From positions 1-30,094 of the IMG/VR virus record IMGVR_UViG_3300009788_003000: a stretch of 30,094 nt of DNA. One strand, given 5' to 3'. Position 1 is the stretch's first letter. Every line of letters starts with the position of its first letter. This stretch comes from a virus. The notes below the pieces were generated by a model. That model was not told where the DNA came from. It saw nothing but the letters and a program-made list of their open reading frames with translations, and made no database searches. The position numbers and the translations under genes were made by a program. Shown here piece after piece: positions 17,001 to 22,040 of the stretch.

Positions 17001-17096
17001 TCCTGGATTGAGATCGGTCAAATTAGTTTCAGCCAATAATTTGGCAATCATTTGACCCGCAATTTGTTGATATGATCTTAGTTGGATATCTGCCAT
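11046..17096 (-). CDS. Giant baseplate J-like protein (2016 residues)
   Basis: The N-terminal 330 residues follow the baseplate J/gp47 plan: helical start, LENLAEESGVIPSRLGA, IPAGT near 190, and the hallmark GGQDTETDSELRQRIKD at about 265-282. The last 120 residues return to the J-like C-terminal domain (REPQIQRVTLNIKVKTKEG, then ADVILSDIVCIVKETAGVESV). J proteins form the baseplate wedges that join hub to fibres in contractile tails. Typical members have 300-500 residues, so about 1500 residues of beta-rich sequence are inserted between the two halves. Near residues 1200-1300 there are two copies of a FTYTSY...F-GxxPDPT unit. The middle (about 12350-13350) looks less AT-rich than the rest. 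The start has a weak SD (AGAGG). Confidence 0.88.
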   Translation of the reverse strand: MADIQLRSYQQIAGQMIAKLLAETNLTDLNPGSVFLTMIEAAASSDFTQEGKLLQLLRLRDVDKSKGVDLENLAEESGVIPSRLGAEPATVPLTIQDTSFIKQSTTIFAGAVSPAAGDTILKVVDATGFSASGTIFMGRGTSTSESIGYASVVDTGTFWEFTLSTPLTKDHLVGEEVVLAQGGDRIIPAGTIVTVPAAAGNATINFRTLRDKTLFDGEDTVTDVDALATEPGENGNVGIGKISEFSSPPFASALVTNEETATGGQDTETDSELRQRIKDHVHDLGRGTQRAIISTVIGVNDPDEGKRVVSAFLREPTETGQLGILFIDDGTGFEPSFAGVGEEVIVSSAAGTEQFLQLQQWPVVKAQVASIGTEPFALDGGESLLFEVDGESEERTLPNTAYRSPGVVTAQEIAETINTVFTTVEARAKDGRLFVTPLSDDPDFIRVGTASENDANTVIRFPLRKQFTIRLYKNDQLLEKNGQEAIIQSFPQSEWPPFTSSETLEIEVDGISTGVITITDADFSALTASSTILGASPAEFAVVFNAKFIGITATARDDGTFILTSNRGRNSQAELTILSGSFVGKLFAENDTSTGNSPEFRLNRLLGQIELIDRLDSTEELKAGTVNTAGFAESLAQTTFDLSTVLGTAAQMVVVPNANIEILFVSQIASLLTYSAPSTDIQRIAGIAGQFSAVQVDDWCHQYNLPRGGIFKVRDVASDGSSVDLYDPAPLATTDTPDAITKQIIFFRADSTDALPQQVNFPVGAAIPGASVVSSFNSQVSGAEAEVLDSGVVRFQTLRLDGSGALGIPAIAGNAVNLGIDPGNFESNDPHIATIESADLFGLPSQKITISVNDLTDPFIDVDANGTPFNSEHNNRPFMGYLGHHPKLIRQPLEQLTSSTLTLRNEEPFQVNGLGPDLEAVTGDAVELGEDDNQVFIIDNDPARKTFDIPMFVEATIAAPAVPTSTTFDAADSTLELLGSSSKWLGHRFEDYRAWFKSRENTPFSVADTEIRVTSVLFGPNGTRVLFGIFYPSTPSTIAAASFSVDAASGDILISAVLASDVERSIGLGPNEQVEVSFTGPVGGEFTYEIQFVTPVDLSTVLLGDIVALNDPNFSAANQGQMKISTITNLTDVTLTYEHLTETIQNSVVTSGPNNVVFGAVPATAMRVGDRVTATSITKLVTAVNTLDTVSGFTATTIVGTPGITFDPSGGTIEVGGIPTVFTYTSYTIGTGTFNGVTPDPTVTPPLVGGEAIKQFTLTVPTGGAYATGGGAITAGASPFTYTSYDVSLGKFYGISPDPTSLVIPTDPLIQTITPVLGIVTVVNGVSDVDVTAIPAIGDGYDYDIEHIVLTSSLPPSFAIAIGDRIQVAGQILTVTLVVSPTEFEVDSSFTFTGPAAGTISRIIIEAKRALAGVNETISTSSATGVRVFELDSASNTAQDIIDAVNNTAGVNDIIGAANASGSSGAGIIDTSTADELLDTSERVRLKNGESFIFSTGAGSPALRLKEPLTLVPEIGEVFRLIPMTPQNIADHFNRKQISGLSIAADIDLVNGARKIQVASKVPGAVGQVNAVGGTASGVNILSLKGSSQTISASEGVVQIDRSGLELLAPGHQIFLFQTGRARKDFVGTPPSAATTAEIALVSGGGRLTFGEALASTFSFTHTGTVTWVVRKLSRNRVRFEVIAGTATIPSAPFRAGDWVLIGDGTTYAGTTPPQLFASANQGFFQVRETDNSTYFDVDNTQAVEQFVDATSAPFIFMPYHSARPGDQISIGESSPFVSANQGTFTITNIESTTEVDYDNANAVAEGPFPLGVSGTDSIRILDQGYETYRTIRTIAPSPSDPTNIALVIVEPGYDISLLNEGQGARMSLPNRLGFATDPVPGISGYQYWIGLKRRVQRVLDGHEPDSTTFPGVRAAGVAIEAREPQIQRVTLNIKVKTKEGVALASISDTIKSSVVGFINSLGLGADVILSDIVCIVKETAGVESVVLIDPELITERITINDNAIARSTPNEVTLS

Positions 17097-17170
17097 TATT
17101 TAAAACCTCTAACCCACCTTAATTATTGAAGAAAATCTGTATAGATTATGGAAAAATACCTGGGAATTCA

Positions 17171-17199
17171 TTGACATTTGTGGCGTGATGCGTTAAGAT
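17171..17199 (+). promoter_or_regulatory. Promoter TTGACA-N17-TAAGAT, leaderless
   Basis: A consensus -35 TTGACA (17171-17176) is followed after exactly 17 bases by TAAGAT (17194-17199). The ATG at 17206 begins six bases later. Transcription should therefore begin at or next to the start codon. This is the clearest promoter in the window and supports the leaderless reading of the other -10-N6-start sites. Confidence 0.75.
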
Positions 17200-17205
17200 C
17201 TTATT

Positions 17206-17955
17206 ATGAGATCGATAATACGCTTTGCACCCTTTCTAATACTTGTCAGTTTAACCGCCTACGCCCAGCCTGATTGGGTCACCGATACCAAAAGACGGGT
17301 AATTGGAGGTGACATCATTCATTGGGGAACGGGAAGATCATCCACTTCAGAGATTGCACTTTTTAAAGCTAGACACATGGCCATTAAAGCAATTCTTGAA
17401 GAGTGTGGAGGTTTTGCCCACAAAGAGATTGTGCCTGAAAAAAGGTACGTCGAAAAAGATATAGCTGGTGATTATGTCGCATACGCAAAAGTCTTTATCT
17501 CTAAACAGTCTTGTAGTTATGGTCAGGATAAATATCCATCTAAAGATATGGAGAATAAAAAGATCTTAGAAGGTCAAAAATTTTATGATCAATTACTTGG
17601 TAATACGACACCACAAGAAGAAGAAGAAATTCGTAAATGGATATTAGAAGAAAATGACCGACTTTGGTCGAGTGTAAAGTCTGAACACGATTCAACTCAA
17701 GAACAAATCAATTATCTTAAACAAGAATTAAAAATGCTTAAGGCTAGTATAAAACTTCAAAAAAGACCGGTAATGCCTTTAAGAGTTCCAGCAACAACAC
17801 CCATGAAAGCAATGTGCTGGAAAAAATATCAAACATTAATAGATCAAGCCATGATGGACGCTGCTCCATATGGTGCTAACTTAGCTCACCCAGCAGCTAG
17901 GCCGATGTTTAATGCAGCACAAAGAGAAAAGCAAATTTGCTTAATGATGGAGTAG
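17206..17955 (+). CDS. Secreted protein with LPP20-like N-terminal domain and coiled coil
   Basis: This 249-residue protein has a signal peptide (MRSIIR, then a hydrophobic core, ending near AYAQP at residue 21). Residues 22-100 resemble LPP20-type envelope domains: a PDWV start, a Gly-rich GRSSTSEIALFKARHMAIKA helix, then a YVAYAKVFI strand. An acidic coiled coil follows (about 135-180), then a Cys-containing tail with C204 and C246. There is no lipobox Cys at the cleavage site, so I do not call it a lipoprotein. It would act in the periplasm; its role in infection is unknown. No SD is visible, and the start lies six bases after a -10. It is first in a three-gene plus-strand operon. Confidence 0.7.
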   Translation: MRSIIRFAPFLILVSLTAYAQPDWVTDTKRRVIGGDIIHWGTGRSSTSEIALFKARHMAIKAILEECGGFAHKEIVPEKRYVEKDIAGDYVAYAKVFISKQSCSYGQDKYPSKDMENKKILEGQKFYDQLLGNTTPQEEEEIRKWILEENDRLWSSVKSEHDSTQEQINYLKQELKMLKASIKLQKRPVMPLRVPATTPMKAMCWKKYQTLIDQAMMDAAPYGANLAHPAARPMFNAAQREKQICLMME

Positions 17956-17957
17956 TA

Positions 17958-18215
17958 ATGGCTTATATATATTGGATTTCTAATAGGATTCAAGTGGACA
18001 AACATAGATACGATAAAAAACGAGATCATTGGCAAACTACAGATGAAGGCCATATTCATGTTCGTCTAGGAGAAAAAGACAACATGAATTTTAGAAATGG
18101 TTATCCAACAAAGCAACAGGCTATAGAAAGGGAAATCAAAGATCTTCAACACAAAATTGATAACAATCACATAACCATCATTAAGCTTAAGAAAATGTTA
18201 AAGGGAATAAAATGA
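17958..18215 (+). CDS. Small hypothetical protein (85 residues)
   Basis: I chose the ATG at 17958 because GGAG stands five bases before it. An upstream in-frame ATG at 17937 lies inside the previous gene. The protein starts MAYIYWISNRIQVDKH and has His-rich polar residues and a C-terminal helix predicted as coiled coil (about 55-85). No family is recognised. It follows the secreted-protein gene by two bases and overlaps the next start as ATGA, so it belongs to the same operon. Confidence 0.6.
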   Translation: MAYIYWISNRIQVDKHRYDKKRDHWQTTDEGHIHVRLGEKDNMNFRNGYPTKQQAIEREIKDLQHKIDNNHITIIKLKKMLKGIK

Positions 18216-18421
18216 TTTCTAAAATGCTCTTTTATCCACGCTATGCAGTAAATATGACTCAAGTAGAATTCGCACATTATTGCGGCGTGTCTAAGAGTAT
18301 TATTTGCAATATTGAGAAGGGTGTGCCGGTTAGCCTAAAGACTTGGTTAAAGATCCTTAAAGCAAGCATTATATTGTTAGAAGAAAAAAAAGACTTGACT
18401 TCAAGAATAAAAAGAGTCTAG
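18212..18421 (+). CDS. Small XRE-like helix-turn-helix protein
   Basis: This 69-residue protein contains a helix-turn-helix of the Cro/XRE type: MTQVEFAHYCGVSKSIICNIEKG (positions about 15-37) has the usual pattern of a first helix, Gly turn and recognition helix. The C-terminal part is basic. Such proteins bind operator DNA; here it may regulate its own operon or nearby divergent promoters. It starts on the ATGA overlap with the previous stop. The length is only just enough for the fold, so it is probably a dimeric repressor or a DNA-binding remnant. Confidence 0.7.
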   Translation: MISKMLFYPRYAVNMTQVEFAHYCGVSKSIICNIEKGVPVSLKTWLKILKASIILLEEKKDLTSRIKRV

Positions 18422-18424
18422 ATA

Positions 18425-18527
18425 GCCAACAATCGATCCTTCTCCCTAAGACTGGTTATCTAAGGGTTGGACCGAAATATTCCAAGTTAAACGTCATTGC
18501 TAGGAGTTTTTCCCTCAATTGACGTTT
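18425..18527 (+). other. Intergenic region with two imperfect hairpins
   Basis: Between the HTH gene and the opposite-strand phosphoesterase stop, the plus strand can form a first hairpin (CCAAC/GTTGG, then CCCTAAGA/TCTAAGGG with one mismatch, about 18427-18470) and a second one (AAACGTCA/TGACGTTT, 18489-18527). The intrinsic terminator at 18541 follows. It could be the 3' UTR of the operon or a small RNA. No reading frame is convincing here. Confidence 0.35.
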
Positions 18528-18530
18528 CTA

Positions 18531-19220
18531 TTAGGTAGGGCCGGGGAAAGTTATTTCCCCGGTTTCTTTATCGTAATCAAACACAATTGGTTTATTAATC
18601 GGACTATAATGCTCTGTACATAAAGAAGCATTTATACAATGAATTGTATGTTCTTCGTGTTTAAGTCGGGTTATACCATAGCCTTCATGAATATGTCCAA
18701 AGACATGAACTTTGGGTTTAACTCTTTTGAGTGCTTCTTTTAAATCATAACAACCAACTTTTTCACCTTTATTTGAACTGTAACTTGCTTTTACTTCATC
18801 TCCATGACCAAGAGGTGGTCCATGAGTAATTAAAATATCGGTTTCATTTGGTATAAGGTCCCATTTAGCTTTAATCAAACAACGGTCTTCATTAAAAGCC
18901 CAACCATGACCAAAAGTAGGTTGCCAGGGCGCACCCCAAATTTTAATTCCTTCAACTTCAGTCATTTCATCTCTGAGATAGATTCCGTTATTAATAAGAC
19001 TTTCAGCATAACTCGCATGAGATTGAAATGTTTTATCATGATTACCAGCAATAAAAATCTTGTAAGCATAATCTTGTTCACCAAGCCATTTATTGAATTT
19101 AATTAAATCCGGAAAATGACCAGTAAAAGTAATATCCCCAGCACATAAAAGAACATCTCCTTCAGGAAGGGTTAATTTATTTTGATATGTATGGGTATCT
19201 GATGTGCAAACGAATCTCAT
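18531..19220 (-). CDS. Calcineurin-like metallophosphoesterase (MPPED-like)
   Basis: This is a 229-residue protein with all metal-binding motifs of the calcineurin-like family in order: SDTHTY (D8, H10), AGDIT (D29), AGNHD (N60, H61), THGPP (H133) and GHIHEG (H176, H178). The family hydrolyses phosphomonoesters or diesters with two metal ions. The arrangement and size resemble MPPED-type cyclic phosphodiesterases. The substrate is unknown; the nearby RNA ligase makes 2',3'-cyclic phosphate or RNA ends a possibility, but that is inference. Its ATG overlaps the stop of a 39-residue peptide gene (ATGA). The 3' end carries the opposite-strand terminator hairpin inside its last codons. Confidence 0.9.
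   Translation of the reverse strand: MRFVCTSDTHTYQNKLTLPEGDVLLCAGDITFTGHFPDLIKFNKWLGEQDYAYKIFIAGNHDKTFQSHASYAESLINNGIYLRDEMTEVEGIKIWGAPWQPTFGHGWAFNEDRCLIKAKWDLIPNETDILITHGPPLGHGDEVKASYSSNKGEKVGCYDLKEALKRVKPKVHVFGHIHEGYGITRLKHEEHTIHCINASLCTEHYSPINKPIVFDYDKETGEITFPGPT
18541..18572 (+). terminator. Intrinsic terminator of the plus-strand operon, embedded in the opposite gene
   Basis: CCGGGGAAA-GTTA-TTTCCCCGG is a perfect 9-bp hairpin (18541-18562) followed by TTTCTTTAT on the plus strand. It ends the operon of the secreted protein and HTH gene. The minus strand has no T run after the hairpin, and the stem lies in the last codons of the phosphoesterase gene. Confidence 0.8.
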
Positions 19221-19336
19221 AAAAAATCATCCAAAAACATTAATAAAAGTATGCCGCTCCACCACGGAGCACCCAAAGATAAAAGTCCAACATAAATAGC
19301 GCCAGCAACAGCAAGTTTTTGTGCTCCTGCATTCAT
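19217..19336 (-). CDS. 39-residue membrane peptide between RNA ligase and phosphoesterase
   Basis: This is a short reading frame, MNAGAQKLAVAGAIYVGLLS... ending ...MFLDDFL. It has one long hydrophobic segment with Gly and Ala, typical of a single transmembrane helix (about residues 8-36, interrupted by a WW-containing turn). Its ATG overlaps the stop of the RNA ligase gene (TAATG) and its stop overlaps the phosphoesterase ATG (ATGA). Such tight coupling on both sides argues that it is translated. The peptide is unrecognised. Confidence 0.65.
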   Translation of the reverse strand: MNAGAQKLAVAGAIYVGLLSLGAPWWSGILLLMFLDDFL

Positions 19337-20433
19337 TAATGAAACTCTGTATTTTCTTTAAGTAAATATTCGGAATTAATCGATTTCAATATTTTACGAC
19401 CGATATGACATTTGGCTTCTACTTGAGGCCGAACGACCACACCCTCACGAATCTTTTGACATCCACAAAGAGAAGATTTCCCACCAACAATTTTATCAAG
19501 ATCAACTTCTGCAAATTTTCCTTCATATAAAACTGGAACAACATCTAATGAATGAAGGGCTCCAAAAATTGGTATATTTATATGATTAAGATATTTTCCA
19601 TCTTGCATTACATCAAAAACAATTAATTTGGTTTGACCTTCTTTTAATCCGTAGCCATATCCTTTTTGAATATTTGGTCCATAAATCTCACCATAAACGA
19701 CCTGACCTGGGCCAAGCTTTTCTTTGAGATTGTGAGTTACTACTGCATCTGCATAAACGTTCTTGTCGTAATATCCCTTATAAAGGAGCTTTTGACTAAG
19801 TTGAACGTTATGACTTCCATAAATGAATTCATGTTTTGGTGCTAAACCAACTAAATGTTTAATTTTTTTCCACCAAGTATTTGGATCATAAGGAACCCAT
19901 CCAGCACGAAAATTTGTTCCATGTATTTTTTCAGTAATAACCACATCATCTTCAGGGTCAAAAACTTTGTGATTATTCTTGATGTTTTCAATAGAAGTGT
20001 ATTTATGAAAGTTTGTATTTGATTTATAACGCTTTTTTGTTTTATTACCCATTCCCTGAAATCTTGGAGATGGTGGTTCGTATTTAGTGATTCCAAGTTT
20101 GTCCGTTACATCAGCTCCAACAGCCGTGTCCCAAACAAGACCAACATCTTTTAAATTAACAACTAAGCCCTGAGAGATAGCACCCCTTAATTTAATGGTT
20201 TTGACACGGTGCTTACTCAGTTTAACCTTTGAATCTTTACCAAAGATGTCGGCTTCTAAAGTTTCTGGTAAAACACTATCAACTGGAATATAAACGACTT
20301 TATCACCAACTTTATATTTGTCTTTTTGAATAACACAAAACCATCCTTTTAATCTGGCAAGTTCGAGTTTATCTGCGTTGGGATGTTCTGAAATTTCTTC
20401 AATTTTAAGAATTTCAACTTTTAACGATGACAT
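19336..20433 (-). CDS. ATP-dependent RNA ligase, DRB0094 (Rnl5) type
   Basis: This 365-residue protein starts with an OB-fold domain similar to EMAP-type tRNA-binding modules (ISEHPNADKLELARLKGW, about 14-31) followed by the nucleotidyltransferase. Motif I is TEKIHGTNF with Lys169 as the AMP-accepting residue. Motif III is GEIYGPN (E249), IIIa FDVM (about 273), IV EGVVVR (E330) and V GRKILKS (K347, K350). The N-terminal OB plus ligase plan is that of the Deinococcus radiodurans RNA ligase family. These seal 3'-OH/5'-phosphate nicks, with a preference for an RNA 3' end. AAGGAGGAAACC gives a strong SD. The start overlaps the upstream HNH stop by 13 bases. It is the head of a ligase, membrane peptide and phosphoesterase cascade. 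Confidence 0.92.
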   Translation of the reverse strand: MSSLKVEILKIEEISEHPNADKLELARLKGWFCVIQKDKYKVGDKVVYIPVDSVLPETLEADIFGKDSKVKLSKHRVKTIKLRGAISQGLVVNLKDVGLVWDTAVGADVTDKLGITKYEPPSPRFQGMGNKTKKRYKSNTNFHKYTSIENIKNNHKVFDPEDDVVITEKIHGTNFRAGWVPYDPNTWWKKIKHLVGLAPKHEFIYGSHNVQLSQKLLYKGYYDKNVYADAVVTHNLKEKLGPGQVVYGEIYGPNIQKGYGYGLKEGQTKLIVFDVMQDGKYLNHINIPIFGALHSLDVVPVLYEGKFAEVDLDKIVGGKSSLCGCQKIREGVVVRPQVEAKCHIGRKILKSINSEYLLKENTEFH

Positions 20434-20948
20434 GGTTTCCTCCTTGAAAGACCAGAGTGTTTATCATTGTGACAGTTTCTACATAATAAAATGAGATTTT
20501 TTAAAGAATTTAACCCACCCTTAGAAGCTTCTTTTTTATGGTGTGCTTCTAAATTCCATAAGTGATTGTGACCGCACTCTATACACCTTGGATCTCGTCC
20601 ACTTTGTAAAATCTTTTTCTTTATTTGACTTCTTTTGACTTTTTCTATTGGCTTTCTTCTATGGATTCCAAGACATCTCTTACTACAAAATCTATTTTTT
20701 GATCGATTCCATTGACTTTTGTTTCTAGGATTAAGCATCTTCCCGCAAGTATTGCAGTGTCCAATTTTTTTAGGTTTAGAGAAAAGATTAGATAATCGTT
20801 TATATTGACAAAGTTTACAATAATTCAGTTTTTCCGATTGAACCGATCCATATCCTCCCTTAAGGCGGCATATATCACAAATAATACGATATTTTTTGTT
20901 TCGCACCCCGCCATACAGGGTAGTAATAAAATCTTTTCGATCATACAT
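20421..20948 (-). CDS. HNH endonuclease with several zinc-binding motifs, leaderless
   Basis: This 175-residue Cys-rich protein has CxxC at 24/27, 44/47, 65/68 and a C88/C92 pair, then the HNH domain: C122xxC125, EAHHKKEASKGGLNSLKNL and C156xxC159-HNDKH. The nuclease motif is complete. It is a probable free-standing homing or nicking endonuclease inserted beside the RNA ligase gene, which it overlaps by 13 bases at its 3' end. The ATG at 20948 lies six bases after TATAGT. A second ATG four bases downstream is out of frame. No SD is visible. Confidence 0.85.
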   Translation of the reverse strand: MYDRKDFITTLYGGVRNKKYRIICDICRLKGGYGSVQSEKLNYCKLCQYKRLSNLFSKPKKIGHCNTCGKMLNPRNKSQWNRSKNRFCSKRCLGIHRRKPIEKVKRSQIKKKILQSGRDPRCIECGHNHLWNLEAHHKKEASKGGLNSLKNLILLCRNCHNDKHSGLSRRKPCHR

Positions 20949-20953
20949 AAGAA

Positions 20954-20960
20954 TACTATA
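20954..20960. promoter_or_regulatory. Overlapping divergent -10 elements, both six bases from their start codons
   Basis: Plus strand TACTAT (20954-20959) ends six bases before ATG 20966. Minus strand TATAGT (20955-20960) ends six bases before ATG 20948. The two hexamers overlap by five bases, and the whole divergent region is 17 bases. Both transcripts would be leaderless, and only one could start at a time. Confidence 0.6.
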
Positions 20961-20965
20961 CGGTT

Positions 20966-21196
20966 ATGAAAAAAAACTTAGACCTACCTAAAGAAGGTGA
21001 TGTGGTGGTGGTTACTGGGAAACTCGAAGGAAACATGAAAGATCGACTTAATGGGTTAGATCGTGTTGGAACTTGCGTTATTATTAAAAAGGGTGCTGTT
21101 GCTGTATTATTTGAAAATGGTGATGTTTGGTGGGGTCGGTCTTATGAAGTTTTTATTCATGAAAAGACGCCGGTCGGGTTGCAACCGACCACCTAA
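20966..21196 (+). CDS. Small hypothetical protein (76 residues), possible SH3-like fold
   Basis: This small protein is rich in Val and Gly: KEGDVVVVTGKL, GTCVIIKKGAVAVLFENGDVWWG. The pattern of short strands and Gly turns suggests an SH3-like barrel, but this is impression, not a family match. It is divergent from the HNH gene across a 17-base region and begins six bases after TACTAT, with no SD. The 3' end has a GC-rich hairpin (21172-21190) and converges with the small basic protein gene. Confidence 0.6.
   Translation: MKKNLDLPKEGDVVVVTGKLEGNMKDRLNGLDRVGTCVIIKKGAVAVLFENGDVWWGRSYEVFIHEKTPVGLQPTT
21172..21190. terminator. GC-rich hairpin between convergent small genes
   Basis: GGTCGG and CCGACC pair over six bases, with TT/AA continuing inside, at the convergent ends of the 76-residue and 61-residue genes. 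There is no clear T run on the plus strand. On the minus strand the T run comes seven bases later. It is a weak terminator candidate for either direction. Confidence 0.35.
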
Positions 21197-21378
21197 TCCA
21201 TTTCAGCCACGGCGTCACGTTTAGCTTTTTGTCGAGCAGACTTCTTTTCAGCTTTTCTAAAGCGCTTGCGATTCTTTTTAGTATAGTCGTTCGACTCTTC
21301 TTGAAAAATGCCACAGCCCTTTCCATGGTCATTACATTCTCTATTTTTTAGAAGGCGGTCTTTGTTGTAAGGTTTCAC
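21193..21378 (-). CDS. Small basic protein (61 residues), GTG start inferred
   Basis: I chose the GTG at 21378 (VKPYNKDRLLKN). The longer upstream frame from 21489 is mostly inside the neighbouring gene and reads like shadow sequence. The C-terminal part KKNRKRFRKAEKKSARQKAKR is very basic, and there are two Cys near residue 20 (RECNDHGKGC). The RQKAKR segment is also present in the adjacent protein. It is possibly a small nucleic-acid binding protein. It overlaps the neighbouring gene by 38 bases in a different frame. The start is uncertain. Confidence 0.4.
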   Translation of the reverse strand: MKPYNKDRLLKNRECNDHGKGCGIFQEESNDYTKKNRKRFRKAEKKSARQKAKRDAVAEMD

Positions 21379-21559
21379 GTATTTCTCTTTTTGCTTTTTG
21401 TCGTTCTCTTTTTTTGATTGATTTAGACCAAGAAGGAACTGTATCTGTATCACATGCACAACACCAGAATAATCCTCTAGTTGCACCATAAGGAAGTGTT
21501 TTTTGCTTTCTGCGTTCGCTTTTATGATCTTTGTTTTGGCAGTTTTCTTGAAAACCCAT
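21341..21559 (-). CDS. Small Cys-containing basic protein (72 residues), starts two bases after tRNA-Arg
   Basis: This 72-residue protein has a Cys cluster (FWCCACDTD, about 31-39) and a basic KKRERQKAKREIRE tail. No family is recognised. The ATG lies two bases after the CCA end of tRNA-Arg (CCA-TT-ATG), and no SD fits. It should be co-transcribed with the tRNA and may depend on tRNA 3'-end processing to give a translatable mRNA 5' end. Confidence 0.5.
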   Translation of the reverse strand: MGFQENCQNKDHKSERRKQKTLPYGATRGLFWCCACDTDTVPSWSKSIKKRERQKAKREIRETLQQRPPSKK

Positions 21560-21561
21560 AA

Positions 21562-21637
21562 TGGTCGCCTCGCAGGGAGTCGAACCCCGATTCTTGTTTT
21601 AGAAGAACAATGTCTTAATCCATTAGACGACGAGGCG
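21562..21637 (-). tRNA. tRNA-Arg (anticodon TCT)
   Basis: The minus strand folds into a complete cloverleaf: acceptor CGCCTCG/CGAGGCG 7 bp, D arm GTCT/AGAC, anticodon arm TTGTT-CTTCTAA-AACAA, variable GAATC, T arm CGGGG-TTCGACT-CCCTG, discriminator A and encoded CCA at 21562-21564. It reads AGA codons, common in this AT-rich genome and often scarce in hosts. Confidence 0.95.
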
Positions 21638-21645
21638 ATACTTTC

Positions 21646-21939
21646 CTAATCGCTTCTTCTTTGGTCTTGAAACGACCTTTGCTGTTTCCCGCCCAACGAT
21701 GTTCCGTGCATAGGGTGCATCTCACACTTCTCTTGGACTTCTTTCTTCGTCGTTTCTTCGGTTTCGCCATGATCACACTCAAAATGATAAGCCTTTAATT
21801 CAATACCAGCTTTGGTTTGTTCTAACTCAGTATAAGCCAATGTTACTGGTATGCCAACACGACGATGAACCAGAGATTTTAATATTAACTCAATCTCTGA
21901 TTTGGTTATGATTATATGTGTTTTAACATTTGTCTTCAT
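21646..21939 (-). CDS. Small protein (97 residues) beginning immediately after tRNA-His
   Basis: I chose the ATG at 21939 (MKTNVKTHIIITKSEIELILKS). The longer frame from 21981 would run through the tRNA. The start codon is directly adjacent to the CCA end of tRNA-His. The protein has an alpha/beta-like N-terminal half and a Cys/His-containing C-terminal part (FECDHG, KCEMHPMHG), possibly metal binding. No family is recognised. No SD can exist except within the tRNA T arm or acceptor stem, so it is probably leaderless after tRNA processing. It ends eight bases before tRNA-Arg. Confidence 0.6.
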   Translation of the reverse strand: MKTNVKTHIIITKSEIELILKSLVHRRVGIPVTLAYTELEQTKAGIELKAYHFECDHGETEETTKKEVQEKCEMHPMHGTSLGGKQQRSFQDQRRSD

Positions 21940-22014
21940 TGGGGTGACCGACGAGATTTGAACTCGCCCCTCCAGATTCACAATCTAGCGTGCTACCACT
22001 ACACCACGGCCAAC
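21940..22014 (-). tRNA. tRNA-His (anticodon GTG)
   Basis: Minus-strand cloverleaf: G-1 pairs with C73, as required for tRNA-His. The acceptor stem TTGGCCG/CGGTCAC has a U1-C72 mismatch and one G-U. The D arm is GTGT/GCAC with AGTGGTA loop. The anticodon arm is CTAGA-TTGTGAA-TCTGG, T arm GCGAG-TTCAAAT-CTCGT, with encoded CCA at 21940-21942. The first-pair mismatch is unusual but the G-1 signature is intact. Confidence 0.92.
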
Positions 22015-22025
22015 ACGTTAAAATT

Positions 22026-22034
22026 AATATACGC
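22026..22034 (-). promoter_or_regulatory. -10 element (GCGTATATT) of the tRNA-His/tRNA-Arg gene block
   Basis: The minus strand reads GCGTATATT 11 bases before the tRNA-His 5' end. The same GCGTATATTAAT occurs at 28040-28048 upstream of the 100-residue protein gene, which supports it as a phage promoter core. The block after it alternates tRNA and protein genes. Confidence 0.5.
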
Positions 22035-22040
22035 TTTGGT

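Noticed and set aside
18427-18470. A sixth Y RNA, because GGTTATC occurs in a hairpin region
   Set aside because: There is no GGGTCG outer stem on either strand. The motif is in a different context, so it is probably chance.
21379-21489. The longer start of the small basic protein from 21489
   Set aside because: The added 37 residues lie within the neighbouring gene and look like out-of-frame sequence. No SD supports ATG 21489.
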